Shown: positions 1 to 7,808, numbered from the stretch's first letter. The stretch is 64,000 bases of DNA from Streptococcus sp. 'caviae' (GCF_001937065.1 NZ_MOWR01000006.1:62001-126000); one strand, 5' to 3'. Numbers and translations: made by a program. The notes: a model not told the origin generated them from the letters alone.

Positions 1-198
1 AAGACGCAGCAGCCGGGAATCGCAGCTTTGGTTCTTAGTTTCTCTGATAATGAGGTAAATCAGAAAGCTAAAGACTAAAACGTTTGAGAGGGTTGTGTAA
101 TATAAAAGCATGCCCCAGCCCGACTGTTTGATTTGGATAGAGACACCAATGATACCAGCAAGAGCAATGAAAATTCTAAAAAACAGTGTTTTTGACAT
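1..198 (-). CDS. Pr6Pr-family membrane protein, N-terminal part (cut by window edge)
   Basis: The reverse strand reads from an ATG at 198 back to the window edge without a stop, giving 66 residues. They begin MSKTLFFRIFIALAGIIGVS and continue with a YYTTLSN block followed by a second hydrophobic stretch. The short first helix and the YYTxLSN motif are typical of the Pr6Pr family of six-helix membrane proteins of unknown function. An AAAGGA-like ribosome site lies a few bases upstream. The C-terminal two thirds are outside the window, so the family call rests on the start only. Confidence 0.7.
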   Translation of the reverse strand, partial: MSKTLFFRIFIALAGIIGVSIQIKQSGWGMLLYYTTLSNVLVFSFLIYLIIRETKNQSCDSRLLRL

Positions 199-315
199 GA
201 CGAATCCTTTCTATAAGAATGCAAAACCTTTCTTATCATACCATATTTTCATTGACCTGTAAGCAGAAACTTTGTAGAATAAAAGTAAATAAACACATCT
301 TAAAGTAGGAGAACT

Positions 316-1488
316 GTGGCTAATTTTATTGATTATGTGAAAGCAAATGCCGGGCAGTCTTTTGAAGAGCTGCCCTTAAATGAAGTAGATATAGCCTGCC
401 TCAATGAGCTGGGCTATTTGCCCTTGGGAGAGTGGCTGCAGCAGCCGCATTTAACGAGAGACAGCCTGTGTCTTAAAGATTTTCTGGATAAAGAAGCACT
501 GGCTCATTTTAAGCATGATTTTTTAGTGACCAAGGAGCGCTTAGTGCTGTTGGAAAGCCTTCTTGCCAGCCAACGTTTTGCAGACCTGTCTCTCAGTTAC
601 TATGTCAACGAAATCAGCTCGGAATTCGAACGGCAGTTTGCTGCCATGGTTCTCAGTCTGCCGTCTCTTAAACATACACAGGTCATCTTTCGCGGAACCG
701 ATGACAGTTTGATTGGCTGGCAGGAAGATTTTCGAATGACTTATATGCGTGAAATCCCTGCTCAGCGGATGGCCAGCCGCTATTTAGCGGACTTTCTCAA
801 AGATTTTGATGGGCAGGTGGTCGTCTCTGGCCATTCTAAAGGCGGCAATCTGGCTGTTTATGCCAGCAGCCACCTGCTTAGTTCCTATCAGGAGAAAATT
901 TCAGCGGTTTACATGCTTGATGCACCCGGACTTCACCAAAGTGTACTGTCTTCTTTTGGCTATGGCAATATTCAGTCAAAAATTTTGGCCATTCGTCCTA
1001 AAGAGTCTATTGTTGGCGTCATGCTTACGGCCGGAGTTGATGCTAAAATTGTAGACAGTGTTTCATTTGGTATCAATCAGCACAATGTCGCTAACTGGCA
1101 GGTTGATTTGCACCTGGGGCAGTTCATCGAGGTCAGCAAGGGAACAGACTTCAGTCTTGCCTTAGAGAAGACTTTTAAAACTTGGAATGAAGAGCTGTCC
1201 AGTCAGGAGCTGAAGATCTTTTTTGATACTTTCTTTAATCTTTTTATGGATAACGGTATTGACAGTCTCAATGATTTTTTAGGCCGGAATAGGGATATTC
1301 CGCAAAAATTAGGGCATGTCATGACGGACTATTTTCAAGATCTTGATGATGATAAACGCCGCCTCATGCGCAAGTCCCTGACCACCTTAGTCAGCCATTT
1401 TGCAGAACATTCTTTGGAGAATACGAAAGAAACCATCAGCAGCCAATTGCCGGATTTCCTAAAGCATTTCCAGTCGCCGCTGAAGTAA
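316..1488 (+). CDS. DUF2974 (Mbeg1-like) alpha/beta-hydrolase
   Basis: A 390-residue protein starts at a GTG preceded by a good AGGAG site. Around residues 170-185 it has SGHSKGGNLAVYA, a GxSxG nucleophile elbow, so it is probably a serine hydrolase of the lipase-like alpha/beta fold. Residue spacing and length match the streptococcal DUF2974 (Mbeg1-like) family. Downstream is a possible catalytic acid region (YMLDAPGL). No signal peptide is visible, so it is probably cytoplasmic. The substrate is unknown. It stands alone between divergently oriented genes. Confidence 0.75.
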   Translation: MANFIDYVKANAGQSFEELPLNEVDIACLNELGYLPLGEWLQQPHLTRDSLCLKDFLDKEALAHFKHDFLVTKERLVLLESLLASQRFADLSLSYYVNEISSEFERQFAAMVLSLPSLKHTQVIFRGTDDSLIGWQEDFRMTYMREIPAQRMASRYLADFLKDFDGQVVVSGHSKGGNLAVYASSHLLSSYQEKISAVYMLDAPGLHQSVLSSFGYGNIQSKILAIRPKESIVGVMLTAGVDAKIVDSVSFGINQHNVANWQVDLHLGQFIEVSKGTDFSLALEKTFKTWNEELSSQELKIFFDTFFNLFMDNGIDSLNDFLGRNRDIPQKLGHVMTDYFQDLDDDKRRLMRKSLTTLVSHFAEHSLENTKETISSQLPDFLKHFQSPLK

Positions 1489-1578
1489 AAGGAGGACATG
1501 ATAGAGATAAGCTGTCAAAGATAGCTTGCCTTTCAGCGCTCTTACACGTTTCAGAACTTCACTGCCAAATCTTTTTTT

Positions 1579-1609
1579 TTGCCTTGGAGTTCACTCAAAG
1601 GTGTATAAT
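1579..1609 (+). promoter_or_regulatory. MerR-type promoter with NmlR/AdhR-like dyad
   Basis: A -10 TATAAT (1604-1609) and a weak -35 TTGCCT (1579-1584) are 19 bp apart, the long spacer typical of MerR-controlled promoters. The spacer contains CCTTGGAGT-TC-ACTCAAAGG (1582-1601), an inverted repeat with one mismatch, very close to the CTTGGAGT-type dyad known for NmlR/AdhR regulators. The next gene downstream is a MerR regulator, so autoregulation is likely. Confidence 0.7.
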
Positions 1610-1686
1610 AAGCGGTGTCAGTATGTGTATCTAAGTGCAGCAGCACGGATGCTCGGCTATATTTCAAGAGAATCAAGGAGAAGAAA

Positions 1687-2079
1687 ATGAATATTAAAAG
1701 GGTCAGTGAACTGACAGGAGTGTCTGCGGATACCATTCGCTACTATGAACGGATTGGCTTGATTCCGCCCGTACCGCGCCACAAGTCAGGTGTGCGGAAT
1801 TTTACAGAACATGAGATTGGTATTTTGGAATTTGTCCGCTGTTTTCGCAAGGCGGGTATGAGCGTGGAGTCGCTCATTGAGTACATTGCCTTGTTGGAAA
1901 AAGGAGAAGGTACTGAAGAGGCTCGTCTGGCCTTGCTTGTGGAGCAGCGTGAAGAAATGGATGCGCGGATTGATGAACTCAATCAGGCTCGTGAGCGCCT
2001 GAATTACAAAATCGAAAACTATGAAAATCAAATTCAAAAACGAGAACACGAGCTGTTCGATGAAAATAAGGAAAGCTGA
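1687..2079 (+). CDS. MerR-family transcriptional regulator (NmlR/AdhR-like)
   Basis: 130 residues starting at the ATG behind AAGGAG (an upstream in-frame extension lacks a ribosome site). The N-terminal 70 residues form the MerR winged helix-turn-helix, with LTGVSADTIRYYERIGLIPP. The remainder is a coiled-coil dimerisation helix ending at residue ~125 with no large effector domain. There is no cysteine cluster typical of metal-sensing members. Sequence and operator resemble NmlR/AdhR, which respond to aldehydes or electrophiles in other Firmicutes. No adhC-like target is next to it; the dyad in its own promoter suggests autoregulation. Confidence 0.8.
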   Translation: MNIKRVSELTGVSADTIRYYERIGLIPPVPRHKSGVRNFTEHEIGILEFVRCFRKAGMSVESLIEYIALLEKGEGTEEARLALLVEQREEMDARIDELNQARERLNYKIENYENQIQKREHELFDENKES

Positions 2080-2082
2080 GAG

Positions 2083-2125
2083 AAAAAAGATTGGGCTCTG
2101 AATTGTAGAGGACCCAATCTTTTTA
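2083..2125 (+). terminator. Rho-independent terminator after merR
   Basis: AAAAAAGATTGGG pairs with CCCAATCTTTTT across a short loop and ends in a T-run. It lies just after the merR stop and also faces the end of the converging gene at 2153. Confidence 0.8.
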
Positions 2126-2152
2126 TAAACTAAAGCATTCAGCTTAAAGGAC

Positions 2153-2710
2153 TTATTTTTGTGTCAATCTTTGGTAGAGATAGCCGCTCAGCAGAGCACA
2201 TAGGATAATGCCAAGCAAGTGCATGCTGATTTCAGACAGACTTGCAGGAATCATAACACTGTCAATATAAGTCTGTGTCTTACCTTCGGCAAGCAGCTGG
2301 GCAATGTAAGCTTTCGGTGCCAGCCACATGGTTAAAATCGGTGCCAGGTTGCCTAGGGAGAAAAGAGCATAGGAAATCAGATTGCGTTTGTTGCTGCTGT
2401 ATTGACCAGACTTAGCAATACCATCAGCAGCAAGAGCACAGAGGATATTAGGAAGAGCTGCCCCGATAAAATGGCCGGAGGCCAAAAAGAACAGTGACAT
2501 CATGCCGCCAAGCGCTGTAATAGGACCAAAAGTTTTTGTCTTTTTAATTAAATCAAGATAGACCCAGCTGGCAAAGAGAGCAGCGAGAGCCGGCGTGTGA
2601 GCCATATTTGTCACTTTGAAAATGACTAAGTCAATAACTGTAGCTAAGCCGACACAAAGGAAGTAGAAAAGCATAGCTAGAGCTGTTGTCAGTATTAGTT
2701 TCTTGTTCAC
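2153..2710 (-). CDS. MptD-family (Trep_Strep) putative ECF transporter S component
   Basis: 185 residues on the reverse strand, starting from a GTG that follows GAGGAG at normal spacing. Five to six hydrophobic helices cover most of the protein. Its length and the loop between helices match the MptD/Trep_Strep family, annotated as putative substrate-binding S components of energy-coupling factor transporters. The ligand is not known. No ECF ATPase or T component is nearby, so it would have to share the housekeeping ECF module. It converges on merR. Confidence 0.65.
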   Translation of the reverse strand: MNKKLILTTALAMLFYFLCVGLATVIDLVIFKVTNMAHTPALAALFASWVYLDLIKKTKTFGPITALGGMMSLFFLASGHFIGAALPNILCALAADGIAKSGQYSSNKRNLISYALFSLGNLAPILTMWLAPKAYIAQLLAEGKTQTYIDSVMIPASLSEISMHLLGIILCALLSGYLYQRLTQK

Positions 2711-2908
2711 GTTAATCTCCTCAAGTTATAATATAATTTTATCTTATCATAAGGATTTGTATTTGGCTAGGCTAGCTGCTAACTTTTTAGCAGCCTGTGT
2801 TTTGGCTGGCTATGCTTCTCGCTTGTTACTCAGGTGACAGGCACTGCAGTTGAAACCTAATTGATAAGCCTAAAAAAACTGATATCTGTCAGGTGACAGG
2901 TATCAGTT
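2711..2908. other. Intergenic region between two reverse genes
   Basis: It carries the promoter and ribosome site of the MptD-like gene on the reverse strand (AT-rich with a TATAAT-like box read on the reverse strand near 2725-2740). At its right end it holds the terminator of the BCCT gene. No additional gene is visible. Confidence 0.5.
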
Positions 2909-2912
2909 TTAT
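2872..2912 (-). terminator. Rho-independent terminator of the BCCT gene
   Basis: On the reverse strand AAAACTGATACCTGTC pairs with GACAGATATCAGTTTT around an ACCT loop and is followed by a T-run. The stem begins inside the stop codon of the transporter gene. Confidence 0.85.
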
Positions 2913-4456
2913 TCATACGATTTAAAAGGTTTGTCTGCTTTTGGATAACGGTCTGGAGTGATGCTGAGTCCCATCTTGTCTTTTTCATGATAGAGCTCCT
3001 TGAGCAGGGAAACAGTAATAAGAATGAGCACCAGTGAAAAGGGTAGGGCTGCGATAATTAAAACGTTTTGAAGAGCAGTTAATCCTCCAGAAAGTAAGAG
3101 AGTGATAGCGATACCAGCTACGCTTAATCCCCAAATAACCTTTTTGCGGTTGCTTGGGACTAGACTGCCATCCTCAGATAACATGGCTAAGACATAGGTA
3201 GCAGAGTCTGCCGAGGTAATAAAGAAACTGAAAACCAAAAAGATTGCAATGATAGAGAGTAAGGCTCCCATCGGGTAGTTTTCAAAGGTTTTAAACAGAA
3301 CCTCTTCGGTAGCAAAGCCTGTCAAATCAATACCTTTAGATTGAACATTAGTCGACAGAGTGCCAAAAGTCGAAAACCAAAGAAAGCTAAGGACTGTCGG
3401 TACTAGCAGAACAATTGATAAGAATTCACGGATAGTACGTCCCCTTGAAATGCGAGCAATGAAAACACCAACAAAAGGTGACCACGAAATCCACCAAGCC
3501 CAGTAAAAAATGGTCCAATTGTTGATCCAGTCGCGTTTTGAAACATCAAAGGCAGCTGCTCGAAAGCTCATTCGAAAGAAATTTTGGAAGTACAGTCCCA
3601 AACTATCAGTCAAAGTATCAAAAATCTTAATGGTTGGTCCAAGGAAGATAGCTAGAATCAAAAGGGTAACAGCCAAAATTAAGTTGAGGTTGGACAAAAT
3701 CTTAACACCTTTACCAAGTCCTGATAAGGCAGAAGCGATAAATAAGGCAGTCGTAATTACGATAATGATGACTTGAACAGTACTATTATTGGGAACACCA
3801 AAAACTTGAGACAAGCCTCCATTGATTTGGGCGGCACCGAAGCCAAGAGTCGTTGCTACACCGATAACGGTTGCGATAATCGTGATGGTATCAACGATAG
3901 TTGCAATATACCCGTTAGCATATTTACCTAAAATTGGTTTGAAGCTGACCGATAAGAGGTATTTCTCGTTTTTTCGGAAACCAAAGTAGGCCAATGTCAA
4001 AGCAACAAAGGCATATACTGCCCAGGCATGAAAGCCCCAGTGAAAGAAGGTATAGCGAAATGACTCTGCTAAAGCTTCAGTTGACATTACAGGCGCATTG
4101 GGTGTTGATTTAGTAAAATGGCTTAAAGGCTCTGCAGCCCCATAAAAAACCAAACCAATCCCCATCCCGGCAGAAAACATCATGGCAATCCAAGAAGTCG
4201 TCGAATGCTCAGGTTCAGAATCCGGCGGTCCCAAACGAATTTGTCCGATTGGACTGGCGATCAAAAACAAACAGTAGGCTAAAAGTCCTGTCACTAACAA
4301 GAGATAGAGCCATCCAAAGTCAGATGAAATAGCTTGTCTAAAGGTGCCACTTAACCGTTGGAAGTGTTTGGGAATGATTAAACCCAGACCAACCAAAATT
4401 AACATGACAGCAATAGAAATAAAATACACTTTGGTGCTTTTTTTAGGATTACTCAT
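2909..4456 (-). CDS. BCCT-family betaine/carnitine/choline transporter
   Basis: 515 residues with about 12 transmembrane helices. It contains MMFSAGMGIGLVFYGAAEPL, the hallmark glycine-rich motif of sodium-coupled BCCT transporters, and the tryptophan-rich signature segment WTIFYWAWWISWSPFVG in helix 8. Both are diagnostic for BetL/OpuD-type uptake of glycine betaine or related osmolytes. The charged C-terminal tail is short. The ATG is preceded by AAGGAG on the reverse strand. It is a single-gene unit with its own terminator. Substrate preference cannot be read from sequence. Confidence 0.9.
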   Translation of the reverse strand: MSNPKKSTKVYFISIAVMLILVGLGLIIPKHFQRLSGTFRQAISSDFGWLYLLLVTGLLAYCLFLIASPIGQIRLGPPDSEPEHSTTSWIAMMFSAGMGIGLVFYGAAEPLSHFTKSTPNAPVMSTEALAESFRYTFFHWGFHAWAVYAFVALTLAYFGFRKNEKYLLSVSFKPILGKYANGYIATIVDTITIIATVIGVATTLGFGAAQINGGLSQVFGVPNNSTVQVIIIVITTALFIASALSGLGKGVKILSNLNLILAVTLLILAIFLGPTIKIFDTLTDSLGLYFQNFFRMSFRAAAFDVSKRDWINNWTIFYWAWWISWSPFVGVFIARISRGRTIREFLSIVLLVPTVLSFLWFSTFGTLSTNVQSKGIDLTGFATEEVLFKTFENYPMGALLSIIAIFLVFSFFITSADSATYVLAMLSEDGSLVPSNRKKVIWGLSVAGIAITLLLSGGLTALQNVLIIAALPFSLVLILITVSLLKELYHEKDKMGLSITPDRYPKADKPFKSYE

Positions 4457-4489
4457 AAAAAACTCCTTAGGCCTATTTTAACACATCAA

Positions 4490-4761
4490 TAAAAATAGCG
4501 CAAAGTTAGCTTATTTCAAAAGATTTTTGCATTGCAGCCCTACAGTCGATGTAAGCCTTAGAAGGTGTTCTCTGTGGCCGGGCGACTTGGGCAGGCTGCA
4601 TGCAGGTTTATATGGAAAAAGGATGTTGTATGTAACTGGAATGTTACTCTTTATCTACTTGCTTGACATTTTCATTTGTTAGTATGGGAGCATTAAAGTA
4701 AAATAAGGACATCAGTCAGTTTATTTATCTGCAATCCAGTAGTAATAAAGGAGTACTCGCA
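4490..4761. other. Intergenic region upstream of the decayed regulator
   Basis: About 270 bp separate the divergent BCCT and regulator genes. A TTGACA hexamer is present at about 4663-4668, but no well spaced -10 follows it. No open frame or repeat was recognised. Confidence 0.3.
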
Positions 4762-5226
4762 ATGCTCTCCATATATATTAGAAGATGATTTTCAGCCTTG
4801 GACTTTATTGATAAGAATGTCAATGAAGAATTATACCATCAAAAGGTTTTTGATACCCTCAATTATGCTAAAACTAACTTTAGTATTAAAAAGGAAGGTC
4901 TCTTTATTTTTGAAAATCGTTTCAGCCGTATTCGGCTATCTTATGATGAAATTTACTTCGTTGAGACTTCAGAAACAGTCCATAAGCTTATCCTTCATGG
5001 TAAATACGACTATATGGAATTCTATGGTACTATTGCAGAGATTGCTGAAAAAACAGATCTGGTCAGGTGTCATCGCTCTTTTGCGATAAATCCTCAAAAT
5101 ATGACTCGTGTGGATAAAGCGGAAGGTCTTGTCTATTTTCCTAACGGCGAGAAGTGCAGTGTTAGTAAAAAGAAACTCAAAAAAATTACTCAGCTGATGT
5201 CTAACCAAAAAGGTGGAATAAAGTGA
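4762..5226 (+). pseudogene. ComE/BlpR-type response regulator remnant: receiver deleted, LytTR domain left
   Basis: An ATG at 4762 follows a perfect AAAGGAG site and encodes MLSIYI. A dinucleotide loss in the TATATA run then shifts the frame. The next codons in the shifted frame read ILEDDFQP, the start of a receiver domain. At about 4795 the sequence jumps to LDFIDKN, the end of a receiver domain, and then an intact LytTR DNA-binding domain (YDEIYFVETSE, LVRCHRSFAINP) runs to 5226. Around 110 receiver codons are missing. The LytTR half could be made only from the TTG at 4798, which lacks a ribosome site. The family binds bacteriocin promoters such as the one at 5378. Confidence 0.75.
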
Positions 5227-5227
5227 T

Positions 5228-5341
5228 ATGGCAGTAGTAATCTCCTTGTATATTTCAAGAATAGTTGTATTACTGACCAGCTTATTCATTCTGAAAAGAA
5301 ATACCAAAATAAGCTATCGAAAACTGGAACAAATGTCGTGA
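5228..5341 (+). CDS. 37-residue single-helix membrane peptide ORF
   Basis: The ORF begins two bases after the LytTR stop, with AAAGGTGG about 11 bases upstream. It encodes one strongly hydrophobic helix (VVISLYISRIVVLLTSLFIL) followed by a basic tail. It may be the stump of a histidine kinase gene that once followed the regulator, but no kinase motif is left. The family is not recognised. Confidence 0.35.
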   Translation: MAVVISLYISRIVVLLTSLFILKRNTKISYRKLEQMS

Positions 5342-5377
5342 ATGGATATTTTATTGAGAAATCAAGAGCCATTTTTC

Positions 5378-5444
5378 CCGTTCACGACCTATTTGATACC
5401 ATTTACGACAATTGCCACACAAACAGATTAAAATAAGTTATACT
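5378..5444 (+). promoter_or_regulatory. ComE/BlpR-type direct repeat and promoter of the bacteriocin genes
   Basis: Two 11-bp direct repeats, CCGTTCACGAC (5378-5388) and CCATTTACGAC (5399-5409), start 21 bp apart, two helical turns. The second matches the S. mutans ComE box read on the opposite strand (TCGTAAATGG). A -10 TATACT follows at 5439-5444, with no good -35, as expected for an activator-dependent promoter. It drives the genes at 5498 and 5719. Confidence 0.75.
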
Positions 5445-5497
5445 ATGAGTGTTTCATGGCCAAGGAACAAAATCAAAAATGAAAAAGGGGTTTTGTT

Positions 5498-5698
5498 ATG
5501 AATACAATGGCATTTGAACAATTTGAAGCAATGGATAACCAAGAACTCGCTGTTGTTGAAGGCGGAAAGGTATCGGGTGGAGAAGCAGTTTCAGCAATTG
5601 GAATATGTGCCACTGCTTCAGCGGCAGTTGGAGGATTGGCAGGTGCGACTCTTATTACTCCATATTGCGTAGGCACTTGGGGATTGCTTAGAAAATAA
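5498..5698 (+). CDS. nlmA: Class IIb bacteriocin precursor, NlmA-like (mutacin IV alpha peptide)
   Basis: 66 residues with a 23-residue double-glycine leader (ends LAVVEGG). The mature part is 43 residues starting KVSGGEAVSAIGICATASAA. From memory it is nearly identical to NlmA of mutacin IV. It has two cysteines and GxxxG-type helix-packing glycines (VGGLAG) typical of two-peptide bacteriocins. The leader would be cut and exported by a ComA/NlmT-type peptidase transporter, which is not in the window. An AAAAAGGGG site precedes the ATG. It lies behind the ComE box and ahead of its partner. Confidence 0.9.
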   Translation: MNTMAFEQFEAMDNQELAVVEGGKVSGGEAVSAIGICATASAAVGGLAGATLITPYCVGTWGLLRK

Positions 5699-5718
5699 GA
5701 AAGAAATAGGGTGGTATT

Positions 5719-5922
5719 ATGAATAACTACAGAAATTTAAATGACAATGAATTATCAGAAATTTTTGGGGGCAGTAAGAGAAATGGGGATTTATTCCTTT
5801 CCGGCGTTGCTGGTGCTGCTGAGGGTGTAACTACTTGTGCCGCCAATGGTATTATTGTTCCTGCCCACCTTGCAGTTTGTGGGGCGGTTGGTGCAGGTAT
5901 GAATATGGCATTTCCTCATTAA
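5719..5922 (+). CDS. nlmB: Class IIb bacteriocin precursor, NlmB-like partner
   Basis: 67 residues: an 18-residue leader ending IFGG, then a 49-residue mature peptide with two cysteines, several GxxxG motifs (GVAGAAEG, GAVGAG) and a FPH C-terminus. The C-terminus and cysteine placement resemble NlmB of mutacin IV. It sits 20 bp after the NlmA-like gene with its own AGGGTGG site. The pair should act together in the target membrane. Confidence 0.85.
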   Translation: MNNYRNLNDNELSEIFGGSKRNGDLFLSGVAGAAEGVTTCAANGIIVPAHLAVCGAVGAGMNMAFPH

Positions 5923-5979
5923 TTATGTACATATAAAGCTACTAAACTTTGCTTATTTGTAGTTACTAGAAGTATAATA

Positions 5980-6384
5980 ATGTATATGAAAAAATTAAGT
6001 TCTACTACATTACGATTCATCAGACTGGGAGCTAGCCTCATGGGGCTTTTAAGTGCCCATCTTTGTATCTATACTGTAGATAACAATAATGTTATATGGA
6101 TCTGGCTGCCGCTAGGTATTTTATCTGGATTATCTTTCGTGATAACTTATTTTTCCTATAAAGAGATAAAAAAGCGTCCTATAGCAGAACAAAGCTTTAC
6201 GCAGTACCAAACTCAGATTGGTATACTCACAGCTGCATTTTTGACTCTTTTTCTTCTTTTATACGTTGCAGTTACAACTGATGATGAGGCTCAACGAACA
6301 GCCTTAATTATTATTCTGATCATTTTAATTATTACTATCATTTGGAATTTGATACGATTTATCAAGTTACATAAAAGACACTAG
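5980..6384 (+). CDS. Four-helix membrane protein, probable bacteriocin immunity
   Basis: About 134 residues with four hydrophobic segments (residues ~10-30, 38-58, 80-98, 105-125) and a basic C-terminus. An alternative start two codons later (MKKLSS) is equally possible; neither has a strong ribosome site. It has no recognised domain. The position directly behind a two-peptide bacteriocin pair, where small multi-span proteins usually give self-protection, is the only evidence for immunity. Confidence 0.5.
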   Translation: MYMKKLSSTTLRFIRLGASLMGLLSAHLCIYTVDNNNVIWIWLPLGILSGLSFVITYFSYKEIKKRPIAEQSFTQYQTQIGILTAAFLTLFLLLYVAVTTDDEAQRTALIIILIILIITIIWNLIRFIKLHKRH

Positions 6385-6524
6385 ATTACTCGTTTAATTT
6401 TACTTATACAGGTGATAGAGGATTAGATCTTAATAGCGATTGTTCTTAATTCCTTAGTTTAGCATTTGAGAAGAAAACCTTAAAAGCTATGGTAGGTAAA
6501 TCAGTTAACCAACGGTGTTTTTAA

Positions 6525-6653
6525 ACGATTGTTTACTGTGCTGGTGGGTATGTCATTGACGTTTACGGTGATTTTACTTTGCCAGCTGCTGGACTGTACT
6601 TCGGCGCGCAAGCTGTAGCTACTGGTGCAACTCTTTACCCTTGTTTGGGATGA
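6525..6653 (+). pseudogene. Leaderless fragment of a class IIb bacteriocin gene
   Basis: An open frame without a start codon encodes 42 residues. They include YCAGG near the start, LPAAGLYFGAQAVATGA and a final YPCLG, the cysteine and small-residue pattern of mature two-peptide bacteriocins. A stop lies just upstream and no double-glycine leader is in frame. It is read here as a decayed bacteriocin gene. Confidence 0.55.
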
Positions 6654-6686
6654 TAGGTATCTTTAAAGAATGGAGCGAGTTTAAAA

Positions 6687-6842
6687 ATGAAAAAAGGAAA
6701 TCACAGAGGACAGGCTTTGGTACTTAGGCCGGCTGCCTTTATGCTTGCCTGAGTACTGTGGCCTATTTCAAAAATTCTGGCAGTTATAGGTTTTACAGTG
6801 TTTGCAGCTGCTAATATCTTATCCTATTTTTTAGAAAACTAA
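6687..6842 (+). pseudogene. Small hydrophobic protein ORF interrupted by TGA
   Basis: From the ATG at 6687 (GGAGCGAG about 7 bases upstream) the frame reads MKKGNHRGQALVLRPAAFML, meets TGA at 6750-6752, and stays open for 29 more codons to TAA at 6842. The second half is one hydrophobic helix (ILAVIGFTVFAAANILSYF). The layout suggests a two-helix immunity-type protein broken by one nonsense mutation, but the family is not certain. Confidence 0.4.
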
Positions 6843-6940
6843 TATAGAAATTAAGCGTCCTTCTAAGAATCGCTTTTACAGTTCTTTAGTTATATAGCGA
6901 CATATTTTCATATTTGCAAATTTTTTAAAATGATAAGATA

Positions 6941-7078
6941 ATGTTGAAGAAATTCTTAAAGGTTTCCCTAGTTTTATTTGGCGTGAGAGTCTTGTCGTCT
7001 TCCAACAATATTTTCAGGTTGGCATTAACTATTATCTTTCTTTTCATGATTATCGTTCCAATTTTGAAAGAAAAATAA
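6941..7078 (+). CDS. 45-residue hydrophobic peptide, possible bacteriocin-locus protein
   Basis: The ORF encodes a basic N-terminus (MLKKFLKVS), an amphipathic middle and one transmembrane helix (LALTIIFLFMIIVPIL) ending KEK. Short membrane proteins of this type are common in Blp/Nlm loci. The ribosome site is weak, and the opposite strand also has an open frame. It may be real or a remnant. Confidence 0.35.
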   Translation: MLKKFLKVSLVLFGVRVLSSSNNIFRLALTIIFLFMIIVPILKEK

Positions 7079-7090
7079 TTATATTTGATA

Positions 7091-7174
7091 AACGGAAGCC
7101 AGATTGTACCGGATTTCAAAAGTTAGTTTTTTGTATCTAACTTTTAGGTGGGTACAGGAAGGCTTCTGTTTTTT
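7091..7174 (+). terminator. Long nested hairpin ending in a T-run
   Basis: Three stems are nested: GAAGCC/GGCTTC on the outside, TGTACC/GGTACA next, and AAAAGTTAG/CTAACTTTT inside. The outer arm is followed by TTTTTT. It ends the bacteriocin region and lies upstream of the YkgJ gene. It is larger than an ordinary terminator and could also be a small structured RNA. Confidence 0.55.
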
Positions 7175-7270
7175 GCAAGTATGTGATTTTAGAAGTTAGA
7201 CAGAAAATCTAATGATTGGGGTGCTTTTCTATGGTATAATTCTAATAATTAACTTTAGAAAGCAGTAGTT

Positions 7271-7771
7271 ATGGCTAAAACAAGCATTGACCTTGAAAAA
7301 TATCACGAACTAGCTCTCCAAAAGCAGAAAGAACACCGGTTCTTTTTAGCAGCATTAAAGAAAAAAGCACCGAAAAATCTGGATAAGATTGTTCAGGAAG
7401 TGCACAGCCAAGTGTTTGAGGAAATAGACTGCACGGCCTGTGTCAACTGCTGCAGAACTTTAGGACCGCTGTTTACAGAAGCTGATATCACCAGAATTGC
7501 CAAGCATTTTCGCATGAGGCTGCCGGTTTTTGAAGACCTCTACCTGCGTGTGGATGAAGACGGCGATAAGGTTTTCAAGGCCATGCCCTGTCCTTTTTTA
7601 GGAGAGGACAATCTCTGCTCCATCTATGATGTGCGTCCCAAGGCCTGCCGCGAATTTCCGCATACAGACCGCAAAAAGATTTATCAGATTAATCATCTGA
7701 CTCTCAAAAATACCCTCTTTTGCCCAGCAGTTTATCTTTTTGTGGAAAAGCTTAAAGAGAGGATAGGATAG
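7271..7771 (+). CDS. YkgJ-family cysteine-cluster protein
   Basis: 166 residues with the family pattern CTACVNCCRTLGP near residues 56-68, then CPFLGEDNLCSIYDVRPKAC and a last cysteine in FCPA. These cysteines are thought to bind zinc or an iron-sulfur cluster. The function of the family is unknown. A promoter box TATAAT lies about 40 bp upstream, and the ATG follows AGAAAGC. It forms a single-gene unit closed by a terminator. Confidence 0.85.
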   Translation: MAKTSIDLEKYHELALQKQKEHRFFLAALKKKAPKNLDKIVQEVHSQVFEEIDCTACVNCCRTLGPLFTEADITRIAKHFRMRLPVFEDLYLRVDEDGDKVFKAMPCPFLGEDNLCSIYDVRPKACREFPHTDRKKIYQINHLTLKNTLFCPAVYLFVEKLKERIG

Positions 7772-7808
7772 AAAAAACTTGTCATAAAGCCTTGTGACAA
7801 GTTTTTTA
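7772..7808 (+). terminator. Rho-independent terminator after ykgJ-like gene
   Basis: AAAAAACTTGTCA pairs with TGACAAGTTTTTT around a short loop, directly after the stop codon. Confidence 0.85.

Noticed and set aside
6925..7119. 64-codon minus-strand ORF in the bacteriocin region
   Set aside because: No ribosome site on that strand; the plus-strand 45-residue ORF in the same place has a better membrane-protein pattern.
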